Assembly: GCA_024741835.1 (NCBI GenBank)
Contig: JAENRP010000262.1
Location: 1 to 64,000 of the forward strand
Length of the DNA stretch: 64,000 nucleotides
Source of the DNA: Diplocarpon mali
Taxonomy: Eukaryota; Ascomycota; Leotiomycetes; Helotiales; Drepanopezizaceae
Reading direction: 5' to 3'
Part shown: in pieces, positions 11,044 through 22,088 of the stretch
How the letters are laid out: every line of letters begins with the position of its first letter
Position numbering within the stretch: the first letter of the stretch is position 1
Translations under genes and position numbers: made by a program
The notes under the pieces: generated by a model
Seen by the model: the letters and a program-made list of their open reading frames with translations, nothing else
The model's database searches: none
What the model was told of the DNA's origin: nothing

Positions 11044-11239
11044 TATTATATAGAATAGGCAGAGTCTCCACTTATTCTAAAGACCCTCTACGTGACTCTA
11101 CTAAGTTATAAACTCTCCCTTTTCTTTCCGAAGTCTCCTTACTATATATATATTAGATAATATATAATCAATCATCTTTATCTATATTAGCGAGCCTCTT
11201 AAGCGACCTAATAAAGGCCCTCCAGCCGACCGCACCACA
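11044..11239 (+). repeat. Copia-3 copy 1 3' LTR
   Basis: 196 bp. The inner end is RIP-altered (TATTATATAGAATAGGCAG) while the outer end is intact (CCGACCGCACCACA). It is followed by the TSD ATAAT. Confidence 0.93.
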
Positions 11240-11244
11240 ATAAT

Positions 11245-12367
11245 ATAAGAGTAAAAGGATTAAGATCATTTTATAATTATAAAGAAGTTCTCTTTAGTAT
11301 ATAATGATTTATAATAGAATATATTTAAAACCTAGACTAAGTGCTTATATAATTCAAAAGGGCAAGAGTAATAGTTAGTCTAAAGTTATAATACTATCTT
11401 CTATCGATGGAAATTATTAGTTTTATTACTAATTCTAATAGCCGAAGTCCTTAAAGGGCTAAAGTACTTAAAATCGATAAATAGAAGAGGTATAATAATA
11501 TGGCAAAAGCTCGCGTGTTTATTAGCATTATAGTATACTATTATATTTAAATTAAGGATTTTGCTAAAAAGGCAGTACCTATTTACGCTTTGTTTTAAAA
11601 AGGAGCTAAGTTTCAATAGGAGGAACTTTAAATAAAGGCTATAAAGTAATTAAAGCAAGCGTTGCTTAAAGTGCTATATCTGATTAAAATAGACTATAAA
11701 GCTAAAGCTAGGCCAATTATACTAATAGTTGACGCAAGCCTAATCAAATAGGATACTATCCTTTAATAAGCTAATAGCTAATAGAAAAGACACCTAGCTC
11801 GCTTTAAAAGCGGTCTTTAGAATCTAGTAGAAATAAAGTATAATATTATTAAATAGAAATGCAAAAGAGCTTTAAAAGTAATAAAAAAGATAAGAAGTAA
11901 ACTCTATAGTACTTACTTCATCTTTGAAACTAATACTAAAGTATTAGTAGAACAATTGAATAGAGCTGCAAGCGACCTACCTAAAGCCTTACTAATAAAA
12001 TGGATTACTTAAATAAGACTAATGGACTTTAAAGTTAAATATATTCTAGGAATGAAAAACACCGCTATAAACGGCCTTTTAAGAAGAACTTGCCCTTACC
12101 CCTTTGATTTAATTAAAGAAGATAAAATAGATATTAATAAGTAGGTAGAGAATAAAGTCGGTTATCTATTAATATATCGCTTTAAAGGGACTCGACTCGC
12201 AGTCCTAGCCTATAAGTCAAATGAAAGAATTTTATTATTTAACTACTTAAGTGACTTTAAAGAAATTGCAAAATTTTTAGTTATACTTAAATGACTAAAG
12301 ATAGTTTCTCTTAAGGATTTTTAGAAGTTTAAAGCTAAAGCCCTGATTTATCTAATATAAGGAAGAC
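11245..12367 (+). pseudogene. Gypsy-1 fragment 3: reverse transcriptase C-terminus and RNase H
   Basis: Pol continues straight after the copia-3 TSD with RVKGLRSFYNYKEVLF, the region following the catalytic box. RNase H is recognised by ARPIILIVDASLI at about 11705-11745, which carries the first catalytic Asp. Further landmarks are FIFETDTKVLVEQLN (about 11910-11955) and FKVKYILGMKNTAINGLLRR near 12030-12085, the usual end of RNase H in Ty3/gypsy. Stretches of more than 60 codons are open, so this part is less damaged than most. It is cut by copia-1 copy 2 with the TSD AAGAC. Confidence 0.88.
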
Positions 12368-12562
12368 TATTAAGCTTAAGTGAGTCGGCGCAGTAGGTAA
12401 AGGAGGCTTCTAGAGGTCGATGGTTGATATATTAGTAAGAGTTAAGGAAGGAAGGTTACCCCTCTCTTCCCTATAGCTATATACGTATCAATATCCTATT
12501 GATTAAGTAGTAGGGTCATATGATAATACATTAGAGTAATAGCTATATCACCTATCTTAATA
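12368..12562 (-). repeat. Copia-1 copy 2 3' LTR
   Basis: 195 bp, starting TATTAAGCTTAAG and ending CACCTATCTTAATA on the plus strand. It pairs with 18363-18557. Confidence 0.94.
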
Positions 12563-12700
12563 CCCCTACTTAGACCTTATTCCGATTGACCTATAGTTGG
12601 GAAAATAATAACTATCCTTTTACGCTAATCCAACTCTTAGGTATCTCTTTAAATTAAAAACAATCAATTAATAGCAACCTCTATTAAAATCACTAACCTT

Positions 12701-12854
12701 ACTCATAAGGTAGGACTAGGAGTTAAATTTCCTAAAAGCGTTCCTTTATAAGACTATATAACTTAACTCGCGGTCTAGGCCTAGGAGTCGATTTAAAAAA
12801 AAAACTTTCCTCTATAAGACCACGTGACCTAACTCGCAGGGTAGGCCTAGGAGT
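12701..12854 (-). repeat. Three palindromic motifs in the copia-1 copy 2 3' UTR
   Basis: 23-bp palindromic motif copies lie at 12701-12723, 12766-12788 and 12832-12854, spaced 65-66 bp, each followed by a similar spacer. They form a short tandem duplication of motif plus flank. Copy 3 carries the same trio at 28375, 28437 and 28502. The polyprotein ends just beside them (in this orientation to the right), so these copies are non-coding. Confidence 0.88.
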
Positions 12855-12869
12855 TGTCCTTAAGCCTAC

Positions 12870-14560
12870 TAAGCTCCTACTATCTTCTATAACCTTAGCA
12901 TATCTTTGAATGCTTTGAACTTTATAACTGTCTTTAATAGCTTTATAAATCTATCTGCTACTATTTAATCGATTGAGATATAGGTGATTAATAACTTATT
13001 CTTTATAATAAGGTCGCGGATAAAGTAGTAGGTAATATCGATATATTTCGATCGCTTATATAAGTATAGATTCTTTATAAATGCAATCGCCCTTATATTA
13101 TCTACTTAAAGATTAATATAGTTCTTATCTTATTTAATATACTTAATAAAACCTATATCTTTTAGAACTTAGGCAATCTATAATCCTTGCTTACAATTTG
13201 ATAATATTAATATATATTCGGCCTTAGTACTTGCAGTAGCTACTGATTTCTACTTCCTACTTCTTTATAATATAGGTCTATTATATAGTATTACTATACT
13301 TTTAGATATACTTTTCCGACCTTTTATATTTACCTAGTCGGAATTAATATATACCTTAAGCTTTGCGCTTATATATTTCATTAGTCTATATCTTACTTTT
13401 TATATAATTATCAATTAAAGGTATCTTTTAAGTCGCTTAACTATATTCTTATATCGAATCGTCGGATCCTTTAAGTTCTAATTAAGTTGCTTAATAATAA
13501 AGGCGATATCTGGTCTTATATATACTATAGTATATATAATTGCTCTAATATCCTATTAGTACTTCTTCAGATCTCCTCTTTACTTATTTTCATTAGTAGG
13601 CTCTAACTTATTATACTTTCCTTTAATTAGAGTACGCTTTAGCTTAAAGTTAAAAGCATAAGTAAAGAGTCCTATTTAGTCTAGGATCTTCTTAATATAC
13701 TACTTTTAGTTTAAATAAAGTTCTTAAGTAGAGCGGTTCCTTATAACGCAGATGCTAAGGATCTTATGAATTCCCCTTAGATCCTTAGTATTAAAACGTT
13801 TCTAAATTATTATAAAGAATTAATCTAATTAAGTAGTTGTCTTTATAGCTATAGTAATATTATTAATATATAGTAGCAACTTGATTCTATACTTAGTATA
13901 GGTAAATAGATAAGGGTTAGCTAGGCTTTAAACGAATCCTATTTCTACTAAAGTAAAGCTATATAAGAGGTTCTAATTATAAGCTGATTGTTTAAGCCTA
14001 TAGATACTGTAGAGTATATAAAGAGAGTGGCTAGCGCGTATAGGAATACTATTAGATTAGGAGAGAAAAATCCATTCCTTTATAGTCGCTTTAGTAAATG
14101 CATTTTTAATATTGTACTATTTATATTTAAGGTCTTTAGCAGCTACTATTACTATAAATATGCAAAGGGTATCTATGCGAACTATTGGCGCAAATATATT
14201 AAAGTAGTCTTTTCTATACTATTAGAAGAAGCCTTTAGCTATAAGTCTTGCCTTATAACATTCTAGGATCCTATTTATATATATCTTAATTGTAAAGACC
14301 CACTTTATTAATATTAGGTTTATATCCTTTGGCGTCGGTTCCTCTATCTATATACTATTTATAATAAGAGAGCTTATCTCCTCTTAGATTGCCTTATTCT
14401 ATACTACTCTATTCTTTAGGTTATTAATAGCTTTATTATACGTCTTTAAAAGAGAGATTTTCATTATTCTCTTAGCGGCTAAGAACGCATTATCTTTATT
14501 AAAGCTCTATTAAAGTTTAAGCTTATAAATCTTATATACTATTATAGCCTAGATACGCTT
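12870..14560 (-). pseudogene. Copia-1 copy 2 reverse transcriptase and RNase H remnant
   Basis: By collinearity with copy 3, RNase H spans about 12945-13575 and the reverse transcriptase about 13800-14400. The catalytic box lies near 13852-13866 (LLLYINDI on the minus strand in the relative). Plus-strand ORFs at 13988-14266 and 14565-14879 are antisense shadows of this gene. Stops in the sense frame are TAA/TAG. Confidence 0.85.
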
Positions 14561-14899
14561 AGACTTGCGTTTATTTAAGGTATCTTCTAATTCTAGGTTT
14601 CTATTCCTCTTTAAAAGCGTAGGTTCAGCTATAGGTTTTATAGGCTTATTATCTAAGGAACTGCTTTTTAATAGTAGAGGCTTATTATTACTTATACCTA
14701 TTTTAGGAATATCCTTTACTATAAGTACTTTAATTAAAGGGATAATAATATCAAAGTTATTCTATACTTTAAGTAGTTCGCAAATAATAGGAATAGTCTA
14801 TTTGGCCTTTAAGCGACTAGTAGGTCGTCGATCAGCGGATGCGCTTAATATACTTAAGCTAAAAGAGAGGGGTTATTAGTTCGGCTTAATAGTATTACT

Positions 14900-15900
14900 A
14901 TTAAGTAGTATACTTTGCGAATCTTTAAGTATATAAAGCTTTAAGGATAGCTCCCTTTTATTTTAAGATTTATTAAACTTAACTACTAAGGATATAATTA
15001 CTTGCCTTAGATCTAGCGCATATACTATCTATTGCTTTATTATCTATTTAATATACTTAATAAATATATACTCTTTACTTTAATCTATTAGCTTCTTACT
15101 CTTTATACCCGTAGGCTAGGACTTTAAGCTAATATAGGAGTAATAGACGCTTTTAAAGATGCAGATATAGTCTAGGCTTAATTTCTATTTAAAATATACC
15201 TTATATAGCGATATTCAAGTGCTATTAACTATTAGTCTATTACTTATTCTATTTCATAAGTATATATCTACTTCTATCGCAAGGTCTTAGAATTCTAATA
15301 GTAGGTTAGCATCTTATAATAGAGCGCAATAGTTAGTCTTTACTTGCTAGATGCTTCGCTTAGTAATGCTATTCTAATAAGAACCTTTATATATTATAAT
15401 TGGTTTATAATAAACTCTTTATTTTACCTATTTATTAAGCTTTGCCCTAATCTCTAATATATTATTAGACCTAATAGCTATTAGCTTTAACTAGGTCTAG
15501 TATTCCTTTATTACTTTCTAAGTTTCTAGCTTTTTTATAAGCTTAGATTTAATCCTAGCGCAAATAATCTATATCTATTAAGTAGAGTTATCTACTATTT
15601 AAGAAAACCAATTATTTCCTTTAATTGAGATTATAAATAGTCTAATAGTATTAATAGATATTAGCGCTAGTATTAAATCTTTTTATAAATTAAGCTTAAT
15701 TTGCGTTTGATTTTAAAGTTTTATTAACTTGCAAATTTAATATACTAGGTAATCCTTTAGTACTTAGATCTTCTATTTTAAAGTTAAGACCTTATATAAG
15801 CCCTTTAATTTCTTTAGCCTTAGATACGCGAATCTTTTATATATTAGCTAATACCTTAATAAGCTTTTAGCTTTTAATAGCTTTAATAGCCTATTATTAG
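14900..15900 (-). pseudogene. Copia-1 copy 2 integrase remnant
   Basis: Collinear with 25370-26230 of copy 3, where LRLKKLRGLHKV (GAG-pre-integrase) and NGIAERS-like catalytic Glu text can be read. In this copy the core lies at about 15005-15695. It is heavily mutated, with no open frame left. Confidence 0.8.
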
Positions 15901-15965
15901 TTAATGCTTTATTATTAGCAGTTAGAAAGGACTAGTAATAGCAGTTTAAGGTTTTGCCGTTTTCC

Positions 15966-16435
15966 AGTTGCAAGCCTAGCTTAAGAGTCATTTTTAATAA
16001 AACTGCAAGATCTACTCGCAGTCCTAGCTTAAGAGTCGATTTCTTAGAAATAGCAAGATCCACTTGCGGTCCTAGCTTAAGAGTCGTTTTTGACAAATTT
16101 GCGAATTTCACTTATAATCTTAGCCTAAGAGTCATTTCTACGAATTTTACTTACAATCCTAGCTTAAGAGTCGTTATTAGTAAATTTGCAAAATCTACTT
16201 ATAGTCATAGTTTAAGAGTTATTTCTATTAAATTCACTTATAATCCTAGCTTAGGAGTCATCTTTAAAAATACCTTATAATCTACCTATAGTTTTAGCTT
16301 AAGAGTCATTTTTGCAAATTTCATTTGCGATCTTAGCTTAAGAGTCTATCTATTCTCTTTATCCTTACTTAATTATATTAGGGTAGAGAGTGCACTTTCC
16401 TTAAAGGAATCCATTTATAAGTCTGGCTTAAGAGT
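15966..16435 (-). repeat. Array of ten palindromic motifs inside the copia-1 polyprotein
   Basis: Ten 23-bp motif copies start at 15966, 16014, 16062, 16110, 16149, 16197, 16236, 16284, 16323 and 16413. The spacings are 48, 48, 48, 39, 48, 39, 48, 39 and 90 bp, every one a multiple of three. On the coding (minus) strand each unit is read in the same phase as T-x-x-P-x-L-x-V. The array lies between the protease and the GAG-pre-integrase domain. Copy 3 has six units at the matching place. The plus-strand ORF at 15954-16280 is a shadow of this array. Confidence 0.9.
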
Positions 16436-16499
16436 CAATTTTTATAATATTACCTTTAAGATAATATAAAGTCTATCTTTGATTTTAACTTTAAAGATT

Positions 16500-18100
16500 A
16501 CTTTATAATTATTATTTATAAACTATATAAATTAATTATTAAAAACTCTTATATAATTTAATTCTATATAAATCTTATAGTTAGATAAAAGATTAATACT
16601 TAAGTTAAGTATAAAGAGAACATTTTATAAAAGGAAAGAAACGCTAGCGATATTCATCTCTACTATACCTATTAAGTCTATATATAACCTTTTACTATTA
16701 ACTTTAATAAAGCGCCTTTTTATTTTAATAAGCGGGCCTTTAAATAGGTAGGATTTATTAATTATATATATTATATAATTAGTATTACTATACTAATCGG
16801 ATTCAAGGATCTTATAAAGATCGGCTTTTAAGATATAAGCATTTTTATTATAATTATCATTTGAATTATTAAAAGTGGATTTAAGTTTAAATAACCTACT
16901 ATTATTATTAAAGGTATTTGCTAAAGTTCTAGCTAAATAGCCTTTTCCTTTGCCTTTCTTTAATAGTTATAGCCTTTAGTAGGATAAGGGCAGTTTGCTT
17001 CTTAATTTCTACTTCAATTACTTTTTAATATTAAAGCTAGCGATTATATTAATCAATTGCCTTCTAACTTTATAATTAGTAATATTATAAGTACTATTAT
17101 AGAAGTAGCATCCTTAATAAGCTTAAGGGCTCGTCCTATGCTCCTTCCTCTTCTTAGGCTTATTATTACCTTATAACGCGGCATTTGCTGATTTAAAGCG
17201 TCCTTTAAGGTCTTGCTTAATAGTTCAAAGGAGGTCGATCTTCTTATAAATCTTAAGGTTAGGTTAAATAAGAAGAGATTATTTCGCAATAGTAAACTTA
17301 AGAGAGAGGCTATTAAGTAGGAAACTAAAAAGCTAAGTTTCCTTAAAAGTCATAGCTATCCTAGGATCTGCAGCTCTTACTCTCCTTCTTACTTTATATA
17401 ATATAAATTAGGCAAAGTTTATATTTATATCTATATCCTTGCTATCTTTATCTTTTTTATATTAAAATAAAGTGATCTACTATAGCAAATACTAAGTATT
17501 AAAGGCAGTTGTCTAAAAGTATTTTACCTTTAAAGTATCCTATCTTATCTTTGCATTATTATAAATTTAAATAAAATCTTAATCTTTATCGCTTAAACTT
17601 CTATTAATCTTAAGCTTATATTTAACTAAGGCTAGCCTATACTCCTTCTCCTTTTCTATATTCAAAATCTGCCTTTAGGATTCTTAATTATTATCTACTA
17701 AAGCTCTTAAGCTAAGCTTATTTAATATATTTAGCAAATCCTTAGTAGTTATATTAGCTATTAAAGTAGAAGTAGACGAATTAGTAGAGGAAGTATAAGA
17801 GGCTATTCTTACATATTTAATAAGTATCTTTTAAATTGCTATTTCAATGCCTTTGCTCTTAAAGTAAAGCTCTAAATCGTCGAACTATTATTGCCAGTTC
17901 TTTTAAAAGAGTTAAAGGTCTTTAAGTCTAGTATTTCGATTAGAATCAAAAGCTATTGCCGTTTCAAATAGAATTGCATTTAAAATCAAATAAATTAAAT
18001 AGTTAAAGGCACTCCTCTTATTAAAAAGTTAAAATGATTAAATAGCAGGTATTATAAAAGTATTAAATAAGGAAGAAGTCCTCTTATCGAAAAGGGTTTT
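16500..18100 (-). pseudogene. Copia-1 copy 2 gag and protease remnant
   Basis: Collinear with 23310-24870 of copy 3 and with 1-1560 of copy 1. The protease end, FLLQNVLFIPSLSINLL in copy 3, lies at about 16590-16640 here. Gag lies at about 17060-18010. It is broken by TAA/TAG. The region right of about 18100 is leader sequence up to the primer site. Confidence 0.8.
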
Positions 18101-18362
18101 TTAAGCTATAACGCAGGGAATCACACCTCCTATAAAACATAGTAAAGCAAGGAATCATACCTCTTATAGTACTAAAGGGTTATAAAGCAAGGAATCACAC
18201 CTCTTACAATATAAGTTAGCTAAATAGGGAATCATACTTCCTATTTGCCAATTGCTTACCTCTTACTATAAGTCTTATTCAACTTCCTATTAACAGTTGC
18301 GGCGCAAGTGCTTTCCAAAGGAAGTCAATAATCTATTATCAGTCTAACTAGGGCTTATAACC

Positions 18363-18557
18363 TATTAAGCTTAAATAAGTCGGCGCAGTAAGTAAAGGAG
18401 GCTTCTAAAGGTCGATAGTCGATATATTAGTAAAAGTTAAGGAAGGAAGGTTACCCCTTTCTTCCCTACAGCTATATATATATCAATATCCTACGAACTA
18501 AGCAATAGGGTCATATGATAATACATCAGAGTGATGGCTGTATCACCTATCTTAATA
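18363..18557 (-). repeat. Copia-1 copy 2 5' LTR
   Basis: 195 bp, flanked on the left by the primer site GGGCTTATAACC and on the right by the TSD AAGAC. Confidence 0.94.
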
Positions 18558-18562
18558 AAGAC

Positions 18563-18852
18563 GATTGTTTAAAAGGAGCGATAACTTATTTCCTATACAA
18601 CTCTATTTAAATAATAATAAATTGCAAGCTAAGGCTATTTAAGATATTTATAAGGAGATAGGCCACTAAGGGGCTAAGTCTACTTACTATTGACTCTTAA
18701 GAAAATTCTTTTAAAAAGGTTCTTTTAAAAATTATAAAGCTTTTATAAAAAGCTGTATCTCTTATTAGAAACGAAAACCTAGTTGTAAAGAGAATCCCTT
18801 ATTCATAACTTAGCCATTAGGCCTTTTTTATAAAGTCAGCCTTAATATTATA
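18563..18852 (+). pseudogene. Gypsy-1 fragment 4: integrase zinc-binding domain
   Basis: The translation contains LQAKAI*DIYKEIGH, then GAKSTYY*LLRKFF*KGSF and AFIKSCISC*KRKPS. This matches the H-H-C-C zinc finger of retroviral-type integrase: xxHxxxGHxGxxxTxxxLxxxFxW, a spacer, then CxxCQxxK. The first His is Tyr here through C-to-T change. It is cut by copia-2 with the TSD TTATA at 18848-18852. Confidence 0.85.
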
Positions 18853-19086
18853 TGTTGCAGGTATGCCCGTCACATGTTTGTCACATGATCTGTCATATGA
18901 CATATTATACATATGATATGTTATATGACTTGCCATATGACTTAGTGGCAGCCCTTGTTAAATAGCTCGTAGTTAGAAGAGCTCTTATATATCAAGACAC
19001 CTAATATCGTCGTTTGCACCTTATACTTCTTCGTGCCCTCTTTTAGTTTATTATCAAGTTTACTATTAGAGAACCTTATTACTATA
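18853..19086 (+). repeat. Copia-2 5' LTR
   Basis: 234 bp. The outer end is intact (TGTTGCAGGTATGCCCG) and the inner end altered (TTACTATA). At about 18866-18947 the U3 holds repeated GTCAYRTGAY units, for example GTCACATGATC and GTCATATGAC, resembling clustered bZIP/bHLH sites. CTTATATATCAAG near 18986 is a plausible TATA box. Confidence 0.94.
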
Positions 19087-20550
19087 GGTTATAAGCCCCG
19101 CATGCCTATGAATAGCATTTGATAAAATTCCATCGATTAGAGTCTCCCTTATAAACGAAAAGGCTGATCGATATTTTTAAGTTTTTTTTTTACTCAACCA
19201 ATAACGTACGATAGCGTTATTTCAATAATAAAAAAAAACAGTGGCTACTCCTCTTCTGGAGTGCTATATAATAATCCAAGCTTACGCAAGATTCGTCACT
19301 ATAGCTGAATCATTAAGACTAATAGCTAAGATTACCAGCTTAATTGCTAAAAGTACTCTACTGCCTGAATCACCTAATTTTAAAGGGACTAATATATAGT
19401 ACCTTAAACTCGAATTCAATAGTTTATCTCCTCCTCTTCCTCCTTCTCTTCCTTCTCCTTTCGACAACTCTAAATATATATATATAAATAAGATGTCGTT
19501 ATTGTCTTCGGCTGCCCTTAGCCTCCCTAAGTCTTAAAAGCTTAAAGGCGTAAAGGACTATAGCTAGTAAAGGAATAAGGTTTTGAACCTTGCAAAGTCA
19601 AACGCCTTAACTATGCATTTCTATACAAAAGCTAAAATATATGCTCTACTTAAGGTTGACTTATAGGACCGTTCTATTACACTTAAGGAAAGGGACAATT
19701 GGGTTAAATAAGAAGCTAAAGAATCTTAGATAAAGCTTACTATTATACTTAATTATAAACCAGGCCTATTAGCTTATACAAAGGCGACAAATCTGCTTTA
19801 AATATATAGGAAGCTCTTTAAAAATAGTATAAAGGATCTGGAATAGTGCTTGAATATAATGCTATACAGACCTACGTTACTATTAAATATGACAACTTCA
19901 ATTTACTTAAAGCTTACGTCATCGCCTTTAGGCTTTTAATTATTAAATTGAAAGCTCTCGACTCTATCCCTCCCTCTTACTAGCACCTTATTATATTTAT
20001 TACTAGCTATTCTAATAGATAGCCTATTTAGGTAGATCGATAACGCTTTAACCTTCGCTTAGCTATAGCAGTTAGACGAAAATCAGAGATTACGCTTAAA
20101 GCTCTTATTAAAGATATTACTAATAAAGCTCAAGCCTTATAAAGTTTAAAAATGAACGGAACTATCTTATATAGTAATAAATTAGCTAGCAAGTTGCATT
20201 TATCTGATTATAAGAAGTCAGAAAATAAAAGAGGTTTCAAAGACTTAAAGAAGAGTACCTTTAAGAATACTACTACCTCCTCCCCTAACTCCCCCTATCC
20301 TTATTATAAGTAACTAGAGCTATACTATAAGGCAGAAGATTGCTTTATAATTAACAAATCGAAAAGAAAGGCCTAGGAAAAGGATTCAAGGAAGAAGTAC
20401 GTATTTCGTCACCTTAAAGGCAAGGACGATAAGTCCTTATCATTATTACCAAAAGGCAAGAAGCCTTCTAGGAAGATTCAAAAGGAAGATGAAGAGTCAG
20501 ATAATGACCTCTTTGGGCATATTATACTATTACTAACCCTAGGGCCAATT

Positions 20551-20624
20551 CTTACTCGCGAGCCAGGCCTAGGAGTCAATTTATTACTAAGGCCAATTTC
20601 CACTCGCGGGCTGGGCCTAGGAGT
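20551..20624 (+). repeat. Two in-frame palindromic motifs between copia-2 gag and protease
   Basis: Copies at 20551-20573 and 20602-20624 are 51 bp apart. They are read as TREPGLGVN and TRGLGLGVS in the protease frame, about 50 bp before the DIGASKH active site. Their orientation is opposite to the pair at 22012-22088, yet the phase is the same. Confidence 0.9.
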
Positions 20625-22011
20625 CAGTTCTTCTACCTACTTCTTATTAAAATTAAGGAATTATTAGCTATACGATATAGGTGCTAGTAAGCACGTCTTT
20701 AATAATCTCTCCAAGTTCACCTCCTATACTACTTAAGACAATCTACCCTCCTTAAGTATAGTTAATAGATCTATTCAACCTTTTAGCGTTAGCACTTGCA
20801 AAGTCAATACACTTAAATCAAATGGAAAGGTATATATTCTTAAGTTAATTAATACTTTTTATATACCTTAATTACCTATCTACTTATACTTAAGTAATAA
20901 ACTTAATAAAATCAAAGGCTTCTATCGAAATGGTAAGCTATTCCTATCTAATAAAAAGGAAATTTATACTATCGATAATAATATATATATTAATAAGGAA
21001 TAGCCTTCTACTAACTCCTTTAGTTATATAAGTAGATATACTCTCTTAGCTACTATCGAGAATAGACCTTTTAATATTAAGCTCTGGCACTATCGATTAG
21101 GCCATACTAGCTTATAAACAATTAGAAAGACCTAATCTGCTATTACTAATATGTAGATTAAGGAAATAAAATTAAGGAAGACGCGAATTTGCGCTTCTTG
21201 CGAAAAAGGCAGACCTCTTTAATATATTAATAAACGTTTAGCTTGCCCTCGACCTACAAAGGCACTTAATGAGCTATATATCGATATAGTTCATCTAAAG
21301 CCAACTAGCCTTAATAGCTATAAATACGCCTCTATCTTCACTTGCCTAACTATAATAGCTAAGTAGGGATAGACCTATATAAACAAATCTAATGCCTTTA
21401 AGGTAAATAAGAAGATAATCAGCCTCTTATAAACTTAATACAATCGTATAATTAAGTGGTAGAGAACTAATAGAAGCAAGGAGTACTCTTTTATATAGAT
21501 GCGAATACTTATAGAAAACCTTAATATAATTTTAGAAGAATCTACTCTATATACGCTAGAATAAGATAGCAGATTGGAAAGATCAATTCGTATATTAATA
21601 GAAAAGTTGCAAATAGCTATAATTGATTAAAATATCCCCTCCTTTCTTTAGCCTTACCTCCTTCTTTCAATAATATATATTACCAATCTTACCGCCTCTA
21701 ATATTCTAAGCGGCAAGACTTTATATAAGGTCTTTTAAGATAATATTAAGCTTAATAAGTCTTATACTCCCTTAGTCAAGCATCTTTAAGTACTAGGCTA
21801 TCGCATCTATATACTAATTAAGAAAGAAAGGCGAACTTAAAGTAATAAACTCGCTTTAAGAGCAAAGGTAAGTACTCTTATCGGATTTAATAGCAAAAGT
21901 ATTTATTAAATCTATATACTATCGCGAATAGGTAAAAAGATTATTTAATTATCTTATATTCGATTTAATAAAAACGGCCTAATTATAGAGCCGCAATTGA
22001 ATAATGATTTC

Positions 22012-22088
22012 ACTCTTAGGCCGGGACCGCGAGTTAATTCTGACTCTTACGATAATGATGATTTCACTCCTGGGCTAGGACCGCGAGT
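22012..22088 (+). repeat. Two in-frame palindromic motifs between copia-2 integrase and reverse transcriptase
   Basis: Copies at 22012-22034 and 22066-22088 are 54 bp apart. They are read as TLRPGPRVN and TPGLGPRVD. They fall in the non-conserved integrase C-terminal linker, just before a basic stretch. Confidence 0.9.

Larger units (their letters stand above)
3646..11239 (+). mobile_element. Copia-3 copy 1, complete 7.6-kb Ty1/copia element
   Basis: Two 196-bp LTRs (3646-3841 and 11044-11239) flank gag-pol, with the perfect TSD ATAAT. The half-tRNA-iMet type primer site follows the 5' LTR (GTTATAAGTCC), and AAAGGGTA precedes the 3' LTR. Domain order is gag with zinc knuckle, protease, integrase, reverse transcriptase and RNase H, the Ty1/copia order. 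After RNase H comes an unusually long 1.4-kb tail with a GC-rich segment. All frames carry many RIP stops, so the copy is inactive. It sits in the reverse-transcriptase active site of gypsy-1. Confidence 0.95.
12368..18557 (-). mobile_element. Copia-1 copy 2, complete 6190-bp Ty1/copia element
   Basis: LTRs of exactly 195 bp at 12368-12562 and 18363-18557 are flanked by the perfect TSD AAGAC (12363-12367 and 18558-18562). The primer site GGTTATAAGCCC lies at 18351-18362 on the minus strand and the polypurine tract AAGTAGGGG abuts the 3' LTR. Domains from right to left are gag, protease, palindrome array, integrase, reverse transcriptase and RNase H, all pseudogenised by RIP. It is 188 bp longer than copy 3 (22856-28857), almost all of it from four extra array units. 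It is inserted in gypsy-1 between RNase H and integrase. Confidence 0.95.

Noticed and set aside
11401..11616. Minus ORF of 71 codons
   Set aside because: Antisense to gypsy-1 pol between reverse transcriptase and RNase H, whose sense frame is readable.
13988..14879. Plus ORFs of 92 and 104 codons
   Set aside because: Antisense shadows of the copia-1 copy 2 reverse transcriptase region.
15954..16280. Plus-strand 108-codon ORF with SLRVxF repeats
   Set aside because: It is the antisense reading of the palindrome array in copia-1 copy 2; the matching minus ORF 24943-25275 is the antisense reading in copy 3.
15966..16435. Regularly spaced short palindromic repeats resembling a CRISPR array
   Set aside because: The repeats are degenerate, the spacers are similar to one another and only 16-25 bp, spacing keeps the reading frame, and the array lies inside a fungal retrotransposon polyprotein with no cas genes.
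19282..19467. Minus ORF of 61 codons in the copia-2 leader
   Set aside because: It lies antisense in the 5' leader, is low complexity (Gly/Arg/Glu) and has no support.
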